Positions 40,677-50,690 of a DNA stretch of 64,000 nt are shown in pieces (the stretch's first letter is position 1; each line of letters opens with the position of its first letter). The notes beneath the pieces are model-generated. The model was not told the DNA's origin. It searched no databases and worked only from the letters and a program-made list of their open reading frames with translations. This DNA is from Indioceanicola profundi (lineage in GTDB: Bacteria; Pseudomonadota; Alphaproteobacteria; Azospirillales; Azospirillaceae). The stretch spans positions 3,207,501-3,271,500 of the forward strand of contig NZ_CP030126.1 in the NCBI RefSeq assembly GCF_003568845.1. Direction: 5' to 3'. A program made the position numbers and the translations under genes.

Positions 40677-41777
40677 ATGTCCAACGATACCACTCCCCAC
40701 CGGCACGGTCCGGGCTGCAGCCACGATCACGGCCATGACGCCCGGGACACCGGCGTCGCCGGGATCGCCCTGCCCGACGATGCCGCCAGCCCCATCCTGG
40801 TCGAGGTGACCCGCGGCAACATGGTGGAAAGCATCCATCGCGGCCGCGCCGCCGTGGTCCATGCCTCCGGCACGGTAGAGGCGGGCTGGGGCGACCGCAG
40901 CTCCCTGATCTATCCGCGCAGCGCCAACAAGTCGTTGCAGGCCCTGCCGCTGGTGGAGACGGGGGCGGCCGACGCCTTCCAGCTCAGCGACGCCGAACTG
41001 GCCCTGGCCTGCGCCTCCCACAGCGGGGAGCCGATGCATACCGAGCGCGTGGCCGCCTGGCTGAACCGCATCGGCCTCTCCGAAGCGGACCTGGAGTGCG
41101 GCAGCCACACGCCCTACAACGTCGCCGCCTGGGAAGCGATGCTGAAGCGCGGCGAGACGTCGACCCAGCTTCACAACAACTGCTCCGGCAAGCATAGCGG
41201 CATGCTGACCACCGCCCTGCACCGGGGGGAGCCGACCAAGGGCTATGTCGGCTACCAGCACCCGGTGCAGCAGCGCATCATGGGCACCATCGAGCAGGTG
41301 ACCGGCCAGGACCTGTCGAACGCCCCCTGGGGCGTGGATGGCTGCTCCATCCCCACCATCGGCATCCCGCTGGAGGCGCTGGCCTTCGGCATGGCGCGGA
41401 TGGCCGACCCGGTGGATTTGCCTGACCGGCGGGCGGAGGCGGCGAAGCGCCTGACCGCGGCCTGGGGCCGGCATCCGGAGATGGTGGGCGGCACCGGCAC
41501 CTTTGACACGACCTTCATGGAGATGGTGAAGGGCCACATCCTGGTGAAGGCCGGGGCGGAGGGCGTCTGCTGCGTGGTGGTGCCGGAGGCCGGCATTGGC
41601 ATTGCGGTCAAGATCGACGACGGTGCAAGCCGCGCCGCCGGCCCGGCCGCAGCCGCCATCCTGCGGAAGCTGGGCCTGCTGTCAGATGCGGAGTGGGAGG
41701 CGCTGCTGCCCCTGGTGCAGCCCGGCATTCCGAACCGCAAGGGCTTCGATTGCGGGGTGCTGCGGGCAGCGTTTTAG
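40677..41777 (+). CDS. L-asparaginase II (rhizobial type) with His-rich N-terminus
   Basis: 366 aa, asparagine to aspartate plus ammonia. The serine-lysine catalytic motif of class 3 (ReAV-like) asparaginases is IYPRSANKSLQALPLVETGA, and CASHSGEPMHTERV, ECGSHTPYN and NNCSGKHSGMLTTAL hold conserved Cys/His, some of which bind zinc in the Rhizobium etli enzyme. Residues 8-21 (HRHGPGCSHDHGHD) are an unusual His-rich extension, likely metal-binding. AAGGGA lies five bases before the ATG. A palindromic repeat follows the stop by 5 bp. Confidence 0.88.
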   Translation: MSNDTTPHRHGPGCSHDHGHDARDTGVAGIALPDDAASPILVEVTRGNMVESIHRGRAAVVHASGTVEAGWGDRSSLIYPRSANKSLQALPLVETGAADAFQLSDAELALACASHSGEPMHTERVAAWLNRIGLSEADLECGSHTPYNVAAWEAMLKRGETSTQLHNNCSGKHSGMLTTALHRGEPTKGYVGYQHPVQQRIMGTIEQVTGQDLSNAPWGVDGCSIPTIGIPLEALAFGMARMADPVDLPDRRAEAAKRLTAAWGRHPEMVGGTGTFDTTFMEMVKGHILVKAGAEGVCCVVVPEAGIGIAVKIDDGASRAAGPAAAAILRKLGLLSDAEWEALLPLVQPGIPNRKGFDCGVLRAAF

Positions 41778-41782
41778 GGTTC

Positions 41783-41882
41783 CGTAGGTCGGATCGAGCC
41801 CATGGCGATGATCCGACGCGGTGGTGAAGACCGGTGGAAGTGTGTCGGATCATCGCCCTTCCAGGCCTCGATCCGACCTACG
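41783..41882. repeat. Palindromic repeat, family 2, copy B
   Basis: Perfect 16-bp outer arms (CGTAGGTCGGATCGAG) and perfect 14-bp inner arms (GGCGATGATCCGAC) around a 26-base centre. The layout is the same two-tier one as copy A at 29259-29343. It occupies the whole gap between the asparaginase stop and the ribosome site of the oxidoreductase gene. Confidence 0.88.
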
Positions 41883-41911
41883 AAAAATCACGAAAAGGGA
41901 GGAAACGAACC

Positions 41912-42883
41912 ATGCGGGCAGTGCTGTGCAAATCCTTCGGACCGCCGGAGACACTGAGCCTGGAGGAGGTGCTGGACCTGCCGTTGGGGCCGGGGCAGGT
42001 ACGGATCGATGTCAAGGCGGCGGCGATGAACTTCGCCGACACGCTGATCATTGAAGGCAAGTACCAGGAGAAGCCGCCTTTCCCCTTCATCCCCGGCATG
42101 GAATGCGCCGGTACGGTGGCGGAAGTGGGCGAGGGGGTGCGCCATCTGAAGCCCGGCATGCGCGTCATGGCGCTGACCCGCGGCGCCTTCGCCACGCAGA
42201 CCGTGGCCGATGCCGCGGCCGTGCTGCCGATCCCGGACCAGATGGGCTTCGCCGAAGCCGCAAGCTTCCCCGTCGCCTATGGCACCAGCCATCTGGCCCT
42301 GACCGACCGCGCCAACTTGAAGCCGGGGGAGACGCTGCTGGTTCTGGGCGCCTCCGGCGGCGTCGGGTTGACGGCGGTGGAGATCGGCAAGGCAATGGGG
42401 GCTCGCGTCATCGCCGCCGCCAGCTCCGCCGAAAAGCTGGATGTGGCCAAGGCCCATGGGGCGGATGATCTGGTGAACTACGCCACAGAGGACCTCCGCG
42501 CTCGGGTCAAGGAGTTGGCGCCCAAGGGTGTGGACGTGGTGTTCGATCCGGTCGGCGGCGACGTCTTCGACGCGGCGCTCCGCTGCATGGCCTGGGAAGG
42601 CCGGATGGTGGTGATCGGCTTCGCCGCCGGCCGTATCCCGCAGGTTCCGGCCAACCTGCTGTTGGTCAAGAACATCGCCGTGCTGGGCCTGTTCTGGGGC
42701 GCCTACCGCCAGAACAACCCGCAGCGGCTGGGGCAGAGTCTGATGGAGCTGCTGGGGATGTGGAGCAAGGGCCAGCTCAAGCCGCATGTCAGCCACAGCC
42801 TGCCGCTGGAGCGCTATGCCGAGGCTTTCGAGCTGCTCTCCGGCCGCAGGAGCACCGGCAAGGTCGTGCTGACGATGGAGTAG
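41912..42883 (+). CDS. NADPH:quinone oxidoreductase / zinc-type alcohol dehydrogenase-like (MDR superfamily)
   Basis: 323 aa. Medium-chain dehydrogenase/reductase of the quinone oxidoreductase branch: GroES-like N-terminus (KAAAMNFADTLIIEGKY...FIPGMECAGTVAEVGEGV) without the zinc cysteines, and a Rossmann domain with LVLGASGGVGLTAVEIGKAMGARVIAA and VVFDPVGGDVF. It probably reduces quinones or enones with NADPH. GGGAGG is ten bases before the ATG. It is probably monocistronic; the amtB terminator lies after it. Confidence 0.9.
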   Translation: MRAVLCKSFGPPETLSLEEVLDLPLGPGQVRIDVKAAAMNFADTLIIEGKYQEKPPFPFIPGMECAGTVAEVGEGVRHLKPGMRVMALTRGAFATQTVADAAAVLPIPDQMGFAEAASFPVAYGTSHLALTDRANLKPGETLLVLGASGGVGLTAVEIGKAMGARVIAAASSAEKLDVAKAHGADDLVNYATEDLRARVKELAPKGVDVVFDPVGGDVFDAALRCMAWEGRMVVIGFAAGRIPQVPANLLLVKNIAVLGLFWGAYRQNNPQRLGQSLMELLGMWSKGQLKPHVSHSLPLERYAEAFELLSGRRSTGKVVLTME

Positions 42884-42951
42884 GCGGCGCGGCTTTCGGG
42901 GAGGAAGCCTGTCGGCCTGTCCACCCGCCGCCATCTCCGCACAAGAAAAAA

Positions 42952-42977
42952 CCCGCCGCCGGTTGCCCGGCGGCGGG
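42952..42977 (-). terminator. Rho-independent terminator of amtB
   Basis: CCCGCCGCCGG...CCGGCGGCGGG, an 11-bp perfect stem, read on the minus strand and followed by GTTTTTTCTTG. This is the most canonical terminator in the window. Confidence 0.92.
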
Positions 42978-43036
42978 GTCTGATCGGTGGGCCGGGACGG
43001 TCTCGCTCAGACCCGGCCCACCGGAACTCCGGATGC

Positions 43037-44317
43037 TCAGTGCACCGTCTCGCCATGCAGGGCGAGATCGAGGCCATCGCGCTCGGCCTCTTCCTCGACC
43101 CGCAGGCCGACCAGCATCTTGGTGACGAACAGGATCACCGCCGTCGCGACGCCCGAGTAGACGATGGTGGCGACGATGCCCCAGATCTGGGTCAGCACCT
43201 GACCGGCATTGCCCTCGATCAGGCCGGGGGTGCCGCCGATCGCCTCACGGGCGAACACGCCGGTCAGCACCGCGCCGACAATGCCGCCGACGCCATGCAC
43301 GCCCCAGACATCCAGGCTGTCATCGTACTTCAGCGCGTGCTTCAGGGCCGTGGAGGCGAAGTAGCAGAGCACGCCCGCGGCAAGGCCGATGACCAGCGCG
43401 CCGGACACGTCCACGAAGCCAGCGGCCGGGGTGATGGCGACCAGACCGCCCACCGCGCCGGAGATGATGCCCAGCACGGACGGCTTCTTCTTCGCACCCC
43501 ATTCCACGAACATCCAGGCCAGCGCCGCAGCAGCGGCGGCCACCTGGGTCACCAGCATGGCATTGGCGGCGGAGCCGTTGGCGGCCACGGCGGAACCGGC
43601 GTTGAAGCCGAACCAGCCCACCCACAGCAGGGACGCGCCGATCAGGGAAAGGACGAGGTTGTGCGGCTTCATGTCGGCGGAGCCGTAGCCGGTACGCTTG
43701 CCCAGCATGATGCAGGCCACCAGACCGGCGACGCCGGCATTGATGTGCACCACGGTGCCGCCGGCGAAGTCCAGCACGCCGTCACCGGCCAGGAAGCCGC
43801 CGCCCCACACCCAATGGGTGACCGGCGAATAGACGATCAGGGACCACAGCGCCATGAACAGCAGCAGGGCCGAGAACTTCATGCGGTCGGCGAAGGCGCC
43901 GGTGATCAGCGCCGGGGTGATGATGGCGAAGGTCATCTGAAACATGATGAACAGCAGCGTCGGGATCGAGCCGCTGACATCCTCCGTGGTGGTCCCGGCC
44001 AGCAGCACGCTGCTGAGGCCGCCGACGAAGGCGTTGCCCTCGGCGAAGGCAAGGCTGTAGCCGACCACCACCCAGAGCACGGAAACCAGGCAGCAGATCG
44101 CGAAGCTCTGCATCACCATGGTCAGAACATTGGCCTTGCGCACCATGCCGCCATAGAAGAGGGCCAGGCCCGGAATGGTCATCATCAGGACGAGCGCGGT
44201 CGAAGTCAGGATCCAAGCGGTGTCGCCGGAGTCGAGCGTCGGCGTGTCCTGGGCAAACGCCAGACCCGGGACCAGTGCCAGGCACGCCGCGAGGAGAATA
44301 GTGGACAGACGATTCAT
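43037..44317 (-). CDS. amtB: Ammonium transporter AmtB
   Basis: 426-aa ammonium channel with a cleavable signal peptide (ending GLAFAQ) and 11 membrane segments. The twin pore histidines are in SPVTHWVWGGGFL and VWGVHGVGGIVGAV. The signature DFAGGTVVHINAGVAGL is present, and the C-terminal tail VGLRVEEEAERDGLDLALHGE is the GlnK-docking region. GGGGAG precedes the ATG. Unlike most genomes glnK is not adjacent, but both genes carry sigma-54-like elements (here 44381-44396). Confidence 0.96.
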   Translation of the reverse strand: MNRLSTILLAACLALVPGLAFAQDTPTLDSGDTAWILTSTALVLMMTIPGLALFYGGMVRKANVLTMVMQSFAICCLVSVLWVVVGYSLAFAEGNAFVGGLSSVLLAGTTTEDVSGSIPTLLFIMFQMTFAIITPALITGAFADRMKFSALLLFMALWSLIVYSPVTHWVWGGGFLAGDGVLDFAGGTVVHINAGVAGLVACIMLGKRTGYGSADMKPHNLVLSLIGASLLWVGWFGFNAGSAVAANGSAANAMLVTQVAAAAAALAWMFVEWGAKKKPSVLGIISGAVGGLVAITPAAGFVDVSGALVIGLAAGVLCYFASTALKHALKYDDSLDVWGVHGVGGIVGAVLTGVFAREAIGGTPGLIEGNAGQVLTQIWGIVATIVYSGVATAVILFVTKMLVGLRVEEEAERDGLDLALHGETVH

Positions 44318-44776
44318 ATGGCTCCCCTTGTCTGTGGGCACGGGGCCGAGCGGCCGCCGCACACGCCGGGGAGCTTCGTATTCAAAGATCGTGCCGGTTT
44401 GGAAATCTGCGGAAAATCTCAGGATCGGTTGGCGCGTCCACCCCAGGGCATACATCTTTGGTGCGCAATAATTCGACCGATTGCCTGAAAAATAGGCAGA
44501 CATCCGCCCTGCCGTTTCCTTGCTCTTTCCAGCCGCTTCAACGGCTTGTTTCCTGAGCCGTGCCGCCATTTCCGACCCGGACAGCCCTGCCCAACGGTCG
44601 ATGCACAGGAAAAAGGCATATCGGCCTAATGGATGGTGATAGGCTGCCGCCTAGCCAGGGTGCCGCACCTGCGAATTTGTGGCAGGGTCCCCGCATTGGT
44701 GTCGCCTATGACTGGCCCCTAAGAATTAATACCGGTCCGAAATCGGCTTCCGCGCACGAAAGGGAGGGTACTTCGC
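44318..44776. other. Divergent regulatory region between amtB and glgC
   Basis: 459 bases with the amtB sigma-54 element at 44381-44396 and, further upstream, a dyad-like TGCGCAAT...ATTGC near 44460-44484 that could be an activator half-site pair. Other visible features are GCCG-CTTCAA-CGGC (about 44532-44545) and the AAAGGGAGGG ribosome site of glgC. No gene is supported here. Confidence 0.4.
44381..44396 (-). promoter_or_regulatory. Putative sigma-54 promoter of amtB
   Basis: Minus strand CGGCACG-ATCT-TTGAA, against consensus TGGCACG-N4-TTGCA. The -24 GG, the -24 to -12 spacing and TTG match. It shares the CGGCACG-N4-TTG layout and CCAAACC-like upstream flank with the glnK element at 8758-8773, which makes chance unlikely. 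The leader to the ATG would be about 55 nt. Confidence 0.65.
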
Positions 44777-46078
44777 ATGTCAGCCCCGTCCTATGACGGT
44801 CAGATCGACCGCCAACTCGCCCAGGAACTGCGCCAAGCGCCCAAGCACGCCATCGCGCTGGTGCTGGCGGGCGGGCGCGGCAGCCGGCTGAAGCAACTGA
44901 CCGACCGGCGCGCAAAGCCGGCCGTGCATTTCGGCGGCAAGTTCCGGATCATCGACTTCGCCCTGTCGAACTGCATCAATTCCGGCTTCCGCCGGATCAG
45001 CGTGCTGACACAGTACAAGTCCCACTCGCTGCTGCGCCACCTGCAGCGGGGCTGGAATTTCCTGCGCGGCGAGATCGGGGAATTCGTCGACCTGCTGCCG
45101 GCCCAGCAGCGGATCGACGAGACGAGCTGGTACCAGGGTACGGCGGACGCGGTGTATCAGAACCTGGACATCCTCAACACCCACCGGGCCGAGTGGGTGC
45201 TGGTCCTGGCCGGCGACCATGTCTACAAGATGGACTACGCCGCCATGCTGGCCCAGCACATCCGCACCGGCGCCGACTGCACCGTCGGCTGCATCGAGGT
45301 GCCGCGGATGGAGGCGACCGGCTTCGGCGTCATGCATGTGGATGAGACCGGGCAGGTGATCAGCTTCCTGGAAAAGCCGACCGATCCGCCGCCGATGCCC
45401 GGCCGGCCGGACATGGCGCTGGCCAGCATGGGCATCTACATCTTCAACGCCGACTTCCTGTACGACCAGTTGGAGCGGGACAGCCGCGACCCGTCCTCCT
45501 CCCGCGATTTCGGCAAGGACATCATCCCGTACCTCGTGCCGCGGGCGAAGGTGATGGCCCATTTCTTCGCGGACAGCTGCGTCTACAACCGCGCCCAGGG
45601 GAACGAGGCCTACTGGCGCGATGTCGGAACCGTGGACGCCTATTGGGAGGCGAACCTGGAACTCTGCAAGGTGTCGCCCTCGCTCGACCTCTACGACCGC
45701 AACTGGCCGATCTTCACCTATCAGGAGCAGCTGCCCCCGGCGAAGTTCGTGTTCGATGACGACGACCGGCGCGGCATGGCGGTGGACAGTCTGGTCAGCG
45801 CCGGCTGCATCATCTCCGGCTCGGTCCTGCGCCGGTCGCTGCTGTTCAACAAGGTCAGGCTCCACTCTTATAGCCAGATCACCGATACGGTGGTGCTGCC
45901 GGAGGTGGAGATCAGCCGCAACTGCCGCCTGACCAAGGCCGTGATCGACCGCGGCTGCCGCATTCCGCCCAATCTGGTGGTGGGCGAGGACCCGGAGGAG
46001 GATGCCCGCCGCTTCCACCGCACCGACAACGGCGTGGTGCTGATTACGCGGGACATGCTGGCCCGGCTGCCGGGGTAG
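44777..46078 (+). CDS. glgC: Glucose-1-phosphate adenylyltransferase (ADP-glucose pyrophosphorylase)
   Basis: 433 aa, first committed step of glycogen synthesis: ATP plus glucose-1-phosphate to ADP-glucose. Motifs are [38 protein letters not shown] (ATP site), [25 protein letters not shown] and [14 protein letters not shown]; a left-handed beta-helix C-terminal domain follows. GGGAGG precedes the ATG. glgA follows after 9 bp, forming a glgCA operon. Confidence 0.96.
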   Translation: MSAPSYDGQIDRQLAQELRQAPKHAIALVLAGGRGSRLKQLTDRRAKPAVHFGGKFRIIDFALSNCINSGFRRISVLTQYKSHSLLRHLQRGWNFLRGEIGEFVDLLPAQQRIDETSWYQGTADAVYQNLDILNTHRAEWVLVLAGDHVYKMDYAAMLAQHIRTGADCTVGCIEVPRMEATGFGVMHVDETGQVISFLEKPTDPPPMPGRPDMALASMGIYIFNADFLYDQLERDSRDPSSSRDFGKDIIPYLVPRAKVMAHFFADSCVYNRAQGNEAYWRDVGTVDAYWEANLELCKVSPSLDLYDRNWPIFTYQEQLPPAKFVFDDDDRRGMAVDSLVSAGCIISGSVLRRSLLFNKVRLHSYSQITDTVVLPEVEISRNCRLTKAVIDRGCRIPPNLVVGEDPEEDARRFHRTDNGVVLITRDMLARLPG

Positions 46079-46087
46079 ACATCTTCC

Positions 46088-47578
46088 ATGCGTATCCTGT
46101 TCGTTGCGTCGGAATGCTTCCCCTATGTGAAGACCGGCGGGCTGGCCGATGTCGCGGCAAGCCTGCCCCCGGCTTTGCGCGCGCTCGGCGCGGATGTCAG
46201 GCTGCTGCTGCCGGGCTATCCCGGCGTGCTGGACCGGCTGCGGGTGATGCGGACGGTGCGGAGCCTTCCCGCCCTGCCCGGACTGCCGGACGGCGCCCGT
46301 GCGCGTCTGCTGGGCAGCCTGGGGGAGGACGACCTCACCGTCTACGCGCTGGACGCGCCGGCCTTCTTCGCGCGCGAGGGCAATCCCTACCAGAGGCCGG
46401 ACGGGCGCGACTGGCCGGACAACCACCTGCGCTTCGCCGCCCTGTGCCGGACGGCGGCGCTGATGGGGTTGGAGGGCGACGGCGACGGTTGGGTGCCGGA
46501 CATCATCCACGGCCATGACTGGCAGGCCGGGCTGGTGCCGGCCTATCTGCGGCATGCCGGCTGGGTTTTCGACGGCAAGCCGGTTCCCGGCACCGTCTTC
46601 ACCATCCACAATCTGGCCTTCCAGGGGCTGTTTCCGCCGGACGTTCTGCGTCCGCTCGGCCTGCCATCGGATACCTTCACCCATGAGGAGCTGGAATATT
46701 ACGGCAAGGTCGGCTTCCTGAAGGCCGGGCTGGTCTATTCCGACCGCCTGACCACCGTCAGCCCGACCTACGCCCATGAAATCCAGGGGTGGGAGATGGG
46801 CTTCGGGCTGGACGGGGTGCTTCGCCGGCGTGCCAACGTCCTGTCCGGAATCCTGAACGGTATCGACCTCCGCCACTGGGACCCGGCGACCGATCCCTTC
46901 ATCACCCAGCGTTACGATTCGGGCCAGCTTGATCGGCGGGCGGCCAACAAGGCCGACCTGCAGCGCGCCTTCGGGCTGGAGGTGCGGCCTGACGCCCTGC
47001 TGTTCGGTGTGGTCAGCCGCCTGACCCACCAGAAGGGCATAGACCTGATCGTCCAGGCGCTGCCGCGCATCATGGGATTGGGCGGGCAAGTCGCCGTCCT
47101 CGGCACCGGCTCGGCGGAGCTGGAGCAGGCGCTGGCCGACGCCAGCGCGGATCACAAGGGGCGGGTGGGCCTCCGCCTCGCCTATGACGAGGGGCTGTCG
47201 CACAGGGTGCAGGCCGGGGCCGACGTGCTGATGGTTCCGTCCCGGTTCGAGCCCTGCGGGCTGACCCAGATGTACGCCCTGCGTTACGGAACCCTGCCGC
47301 TGGTCACCCCGGTCGGCGGGCTGGCCGACACGGTGGCCGACGTGACCGAGGCGGCGCTGGCCCACCGGACCGCCACCGGATTTGTCACGGACGCGGTCGA
47401 CCTGCCTGCCCTGCTCCGCGCGGTGGAGCGGGCAGCGGGACTGTACCGCCATGGCGAACTGTGGCGTCAGGTCCAGCGCACGGCGATGGGCCGCGATGTC
47501 GGTTGGGAAGCGTCCGCCCAGGCCTATCTCGGTCTCTATACATCCCTTCAGGTGGACAGCACTTCTATGTCCCAGTAA
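46088..47578 (+). CDS. glgA: Glycogen synthase (ADP-glucose)
   Basis: GT5 glycosyltransferase (496 aa) extending alpha-1,4-glucan chains from ADP-glucose. ADP-glucose-binding [16 protein letters not shown] is at the N-terminus, with [14 protein letters not shown] and the C-terminal nucleotide site [31 protein letters not shown]. The length is normal. It is second gene of glgCA; glgB and glgP are not in the window. A hybrid kinase gene begins 102 bp downstream. Confidence 0.96.
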   Translation: MRILFVASECFPYVKTGGLADVAASLPPALRALGADVRLLLPGYPGVLDRLRVMRTVRSLPALPGLPDGARARLLGSLGEDDLTVYALDAPAFFAREGNPYQRPDGRDWPDNHLRFAALCRTAALMGLEGDGDGWVPDIIHGHDWQAGLVPAYLRHAGWVFDGKPVPGTVFTIHNLAFQGLFPPDVLRPLGLPSDTFTHEELEYYGKVGFLKAGLVYSDRLTTVSPTYAHEIQGWEMGFGLDGVLRRRANVLSGILNGIDLRHWDPATDPFITQRYDSGQLDRRAANKADLQRAFGLEVRPDALLFGVVSRLTHQKGIDLIVQALPRIMGLGGQVAVLGTGSAELEQALADASADHKGRVGLRLAYDEGLSHRVQAGADVLMVPSRFEPCGLTQMYALRYGTLPLVTPVGGLADTVADVTEAALAHRTATGFVTDAVDLPALLRAVERAAGLYRHGELWRQVQRTAMGRDVGWEASAQAYLGLYTSLQVDSTSMSQ

Positions 47579-47680
47579 ACTGTTCGCCGAGCTCCAGTTC
47601 TGGCTTTTGAACGATGTCATAGCCCGAACGGTCGGGGGAGGGCGATCCGCCCTCTATTCCGGAACGGACAGAGGTCGTCT

Positions 47681-50245
47681 TTGACACCCGGCCGGCATTC
47701 AGGATCGAATACACAGAGTTATTTCCGCTGGCTGGTTCCGGCCACAGTGGTCATCCCGCTGCTCGTCCTTCTCCTGGCGGCGCTGATGAACCGTACGGAG
47801 GTGATCCGGGCCGCCGAAGGCTCCCTGCAACGCGATCTGGATGCCGTACGCGAACATGCGCTCAAGGTGTTCGAAACACAGGAACTGCTGCTGTCCGACT
47901 TGGCGGCGGATGTCGCGGCGCGCAGCCGGCAAGGGCTGGACTGGGATGATCTGACCGCCGACCGGGATTTCCAGCTCAGCCTCGCGATGCGGGTGGACCG
48001 GTACGATCATGTGGACGGGCTGGCGCTGATGGACGAGAACGGCGTCCTGCGCATGGCGACGCTCCTCTTCCCCGCTCCTCCCATTCAGGTGCTCGACCGG
48101 GATTACTGGCAGGCAGCGCGCCAGGGCACGGTCGCCTATCTCAGCGGCTCCCATGCCAGCAAGCTGACTGGCCGGGCGCAGTTCAGCTACGCGCTGCGCC
48201 TGCAGGCGCCCAGCGGCCAGTTCAACGGTGTGGCCATGGCCTGGCTGGAGCCCGGCTATCTTCAGTCCTTCTGGGGCACGGTGGTGGAGCATCCCGACAC
48301 CACGGTCGGTCTGTTGCGGAACGACGGGGCGGTCCTGGCCCGCTGGCCGGAGGGGGCGCAGCCATTCGCCGGGGCTGCCAATCCTTTCGCCGGCACGTCC
48401 ACGACGGGAGCGTCCTCGACGGGCGAAGCTGCCGTAGGCAATCTGCTCCGCACCGTCGGGACCGCCGATGGTACGGAGTATCTCACCGCCACCAGTGCGC
48501 TGACCCCCTTTCCCGCGCTGATCCGGATGGACCGGAGGATGGCGGATGTCCTGGCGCCCTGGCGGCGGAACGTCCTGATCTACTCGTCCGTGGCCGGGCC
48601 GGCGACGCTGATCCTCCTGATGCTGTCTCTCATGGCTGCCAGGACGGCCCGACGGGAACGGCAGGCCATGCAGTCGTTGCGCCTGGAAGCCGACCGGCGG
48701 GCCGAGACGGCCCGTGCCCTGCGGGAAAGCGAGGCCCGCTATCGCGGCTATTTCGAGCATTCGCCGCAGTGCCACTGGGTGCTGACGGTCGGGCGGGACG
48801 GATTCCGGTACGAAGCGCTGAACTCCGCGACCCTGGAGACGCTGGGGCTCGAACTCTCCCGGGCGGTCGGACGTCTGGTGCAGGAGATGCTGCCGCCCTC
48901 CCTCGCCCGTGCCGTGCTGCCCCGCTACGAGGAGTGTCGGCGGCTGGGCGAGCCGCTGCTCTATGAGGAAACGCTGGACCTCCCGGCCGGCACCCGTACC
49001 TTTGAAACAATGCTGGTGCCCTTGCGGGACGAAAGAGGGGCGGTCAACGTTATTCTGGGCTCGGCCCGCGATGTGACGGAACGGCGGCAGGCGGAACAGC
49101 GGCTGGTCCAGGCCCAGAAGATGGAGACGGTGGGGCTGCTGACCGGCGGGGTGGCCCATGACTTCAACAATCTGCTGACGGCCGTCATCAACAATCTGGA
49201 GATGGTGCGCGAGCGCCCCGCCGATCCGGCCAATATGGGAAGGTTGGATCAGGCGCGGAAGGCCGCGACGGCCGGCGGGAGTCTGGTGCGCCGGCTTCTG
49301 GCCTTCGCCCGGCGGCAGCCGTTGGAGCCGCACGCAACCGACATCAACCTTCTGCTGGAAGAGGCGGGCACGCTGATCCGCCGCGCGGTGGGCGAGCGGG
49401 TGGAAGTGCATCTCGACCGCGCCCAGGACCTGCCGCCCGTGCTGGTCGACCCGGTGCAGTTGGAGAATGCGCTGCTGAACCTCGCGGTGAACGCCCGCGA
49501 CGCCATGCCCACCGGGGGACGCCTTCTCATCTCCACCCGTCTGGAGGCGGAAGGGCAGCAAGGGCGGGAGCGTGTGGTCCTGTCGGTGGAGGATACCGGC
49601 ACCGGCATGCCGCCCGAGGTGGCCGCCCGGGTGTTCGAACCCTTCTTCACCACCAAGCCGGCCGGGCAGGGTACCGGCCTCGGCCTTTCCACCGTCTACG
49701 GCTTCGTCGAGCAGTCGGGGGGCGAGATGCGGCTGCGGACGCAGCCGGGCAAGGGCACCTGTTTCGAGCTGGCCTTTCCGGCCAAGCGCGGCTTGCAGGT
49801 GGTTGCCGCCGCGTCGGAAACGGCGGAGCAGCCGGTCGCCCTCACCCGTGCGGCCACGGTGCTGCTGGTGGAAGACGAAGTTCTCGTGCGCCTGTCCACC
49901 GCCGCCCTGCTGCGCGAGATGGGGCTAAAGGTATTGGAGGCCGGGTCAGCGGAGCAGGCGCTGGACCTGCTGGACCAGCATGCCGGGGCGGAGGATGGCG
50001 GGATCGACCTGCTGGTGACCGACATCGGCCTGCCCGGCATGGACGGACGGACCTTGGCGGAGCGGGTGGCCCGATCCTGGCCCAAGATGCCGGTGGTGAT
50101 GCTGACCGGCTATGACCGGACGGCAAACGGCCCGCGCAATGGCGGGCCGGAGCCGGCGAACCGGTATCATCTGGACAAGCCCTACAAGCCGAGGCGTCTG
50201 CGCCAGATCCTGGCGGAAGCGCTGGCCGGCGACCGGGCCGCCTGA
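47681..50245 (+). CDS. Hybrid sensor histidine kinase (Cache-PAS-HisKA-HATPase-REC)
   Basis: 854 aa starting from a TTG (GAGG six bases upstream); no ATG or GTG fits before the first helix. TM1 is about residues 18-36 and the extracytoplasmic double-Cache-like sensor about 40-295 ([25 protein letters not shown]). TM2 (about 298-322) is followed by a short coiled coil and a PAS domain (about 350-465). The phospho-accepting His493 is in [12 protein letters not shown], the ATPase domain follows, and a receiver domain has Asp781 ([13 protein letters not shown]). No separate response regulator is next to it. Position after glgCA may be coincidental. Confidence 0.88.
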   Translation: MTPGRHSGSNTQSYFRWLVPATVVIPLLVLLLAALMNRTEVIRAAEGSLQRDLDAVREHALKVFETQELLLSDLAADVAARSRQGLDWDDLTADRDFQLSLAMRVDRYDHVDGLALMDENGVLRMATLLFPAPPIQVLDRDYWQAARQGTVAYLSGSHASKLTGRAQFSYALRLQAPSGQFNGVAMAWLEPGYLQSFWGTVVEHPDTTVGLLRNDGAVLARWPEGAQPFAGAANPFAGTSTTGASSTGEAAVGNLLRTVGTADGTEYLTATSALTPFPALIRMDRRMADVLAPWRRNVLIYSSVAGPATLILLMLSLMAARTARRERQAMQSLRLEADRRAETARALRESEARYRGYFEHSPQCHWVLTVGRDGFRYEALNSATLETLGLELSRAVGRLVQEMLPPSLARAVLPRYEECRRLGEPLLYEETLDLPAGTRTFETMLVPLRDERGAVNVILGSARDVTERRQAEQRLVQAQKMETVGLLTGGVAHDFNNLLTAVINNLEMVRERPADPANMGRLDQARKAATAGGSLVRRLLAFARRQPLEPHATDINLLLEEAGTLIRRAVGERVEVHLDRAQDLPPVLVDPVQLENALLNLAVNARDAMPTGGRLLISTRLEAEGQQGRERVVLSVEDTGTGMPPEVAARVFEPFFTTKPAGQGTGLGLSTVYGFVEQSGGEMRLRTQPGKGTCFELAFPAKRGLQVVAAASETAEQPVALTRAATVLLVEDEVLVRLSTAALLREMGLKVLEAGSAEQALDLLDQHAGAEDGGIDLLVTDIGLPGMDGRTLAERVARSWPKMPVVMLTGYDRTANGPRNGGPEPANRYHLDKPYKPRRLRQILAEALAGDRAA

Positions 50246-50270
50246 AAAAGCTGGACCCGTCCGGCGGGCC

Positions 50271-50290
50271 GGGGCGGCAATCGCCGCCCC
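50271..50290. terminator. Short hairpin between convergent genes
   Basis: GGGGCGGC-AATC-GCCGCCCC, a perfect 8-bp stem 25 bp after the kinase stop and 24 bp from the stop of the convergent small gene. It probably ends both transcripts. Confidence 0.6.
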
Positions 50291-50313
50291 GCGCCGACCG
50301 GATCGTGCCCGAC

Positions 50314-50550
50314 TTACTCCTCCTCGTCGGCGTCCTGCTCGATCTGGTTGGCAAGATCGCGCAGCATGTCCACCACATCGGTGTGGCTGGTCTCATCCAC
50401 CGCCTGGTTGACGGCGACCTCGATCATGGCGACCGAAACGTAGGCGGAAAGCGGGCCGGCTTCCTTCATGGCCGCTTCCAGGTGCTTTTCGGCGATGTCC
50501 AGCGCCTTGTCGAAAAGCTGTTCGGCGGCGGAGTTGTTGGCGTCACTCAT
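50314..50550 (-). CDS. Small acidic helical hypothetical protein
   Basis: 78 aa, strongly acidic at the C-terminus (ANQIEQDADEEE), all-helical by composition (AAEQLFDKALDIAEKHLEAAMKEAG). AAAGGG lies about nine bases before the ATG. No domain is known to me. It stands alone between the kinase and thioesterase genes. Confidence 0.72.
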   Translation of the reverse strand: MSDANNSAAEQLFDKALDIAEKHLEAAMKEAGPLSAYVSVAMIEVAVNQAVDETSHTDVVDMLRDLANQIEQDADEEE

Positions 50551-50690
50551 TGGGAAGACCCTTTCCCGGTGGATGTGGTGGCAGATGAGGCAGGTTCTAG
50601 CACCCTTTCATGCCGGCTTCTTGTCAAATCGGCGGGCACCTTCTATCCCCTGTCCCGCGCCAACCCCGCGACCGATAAGAGGTTCCAGCC

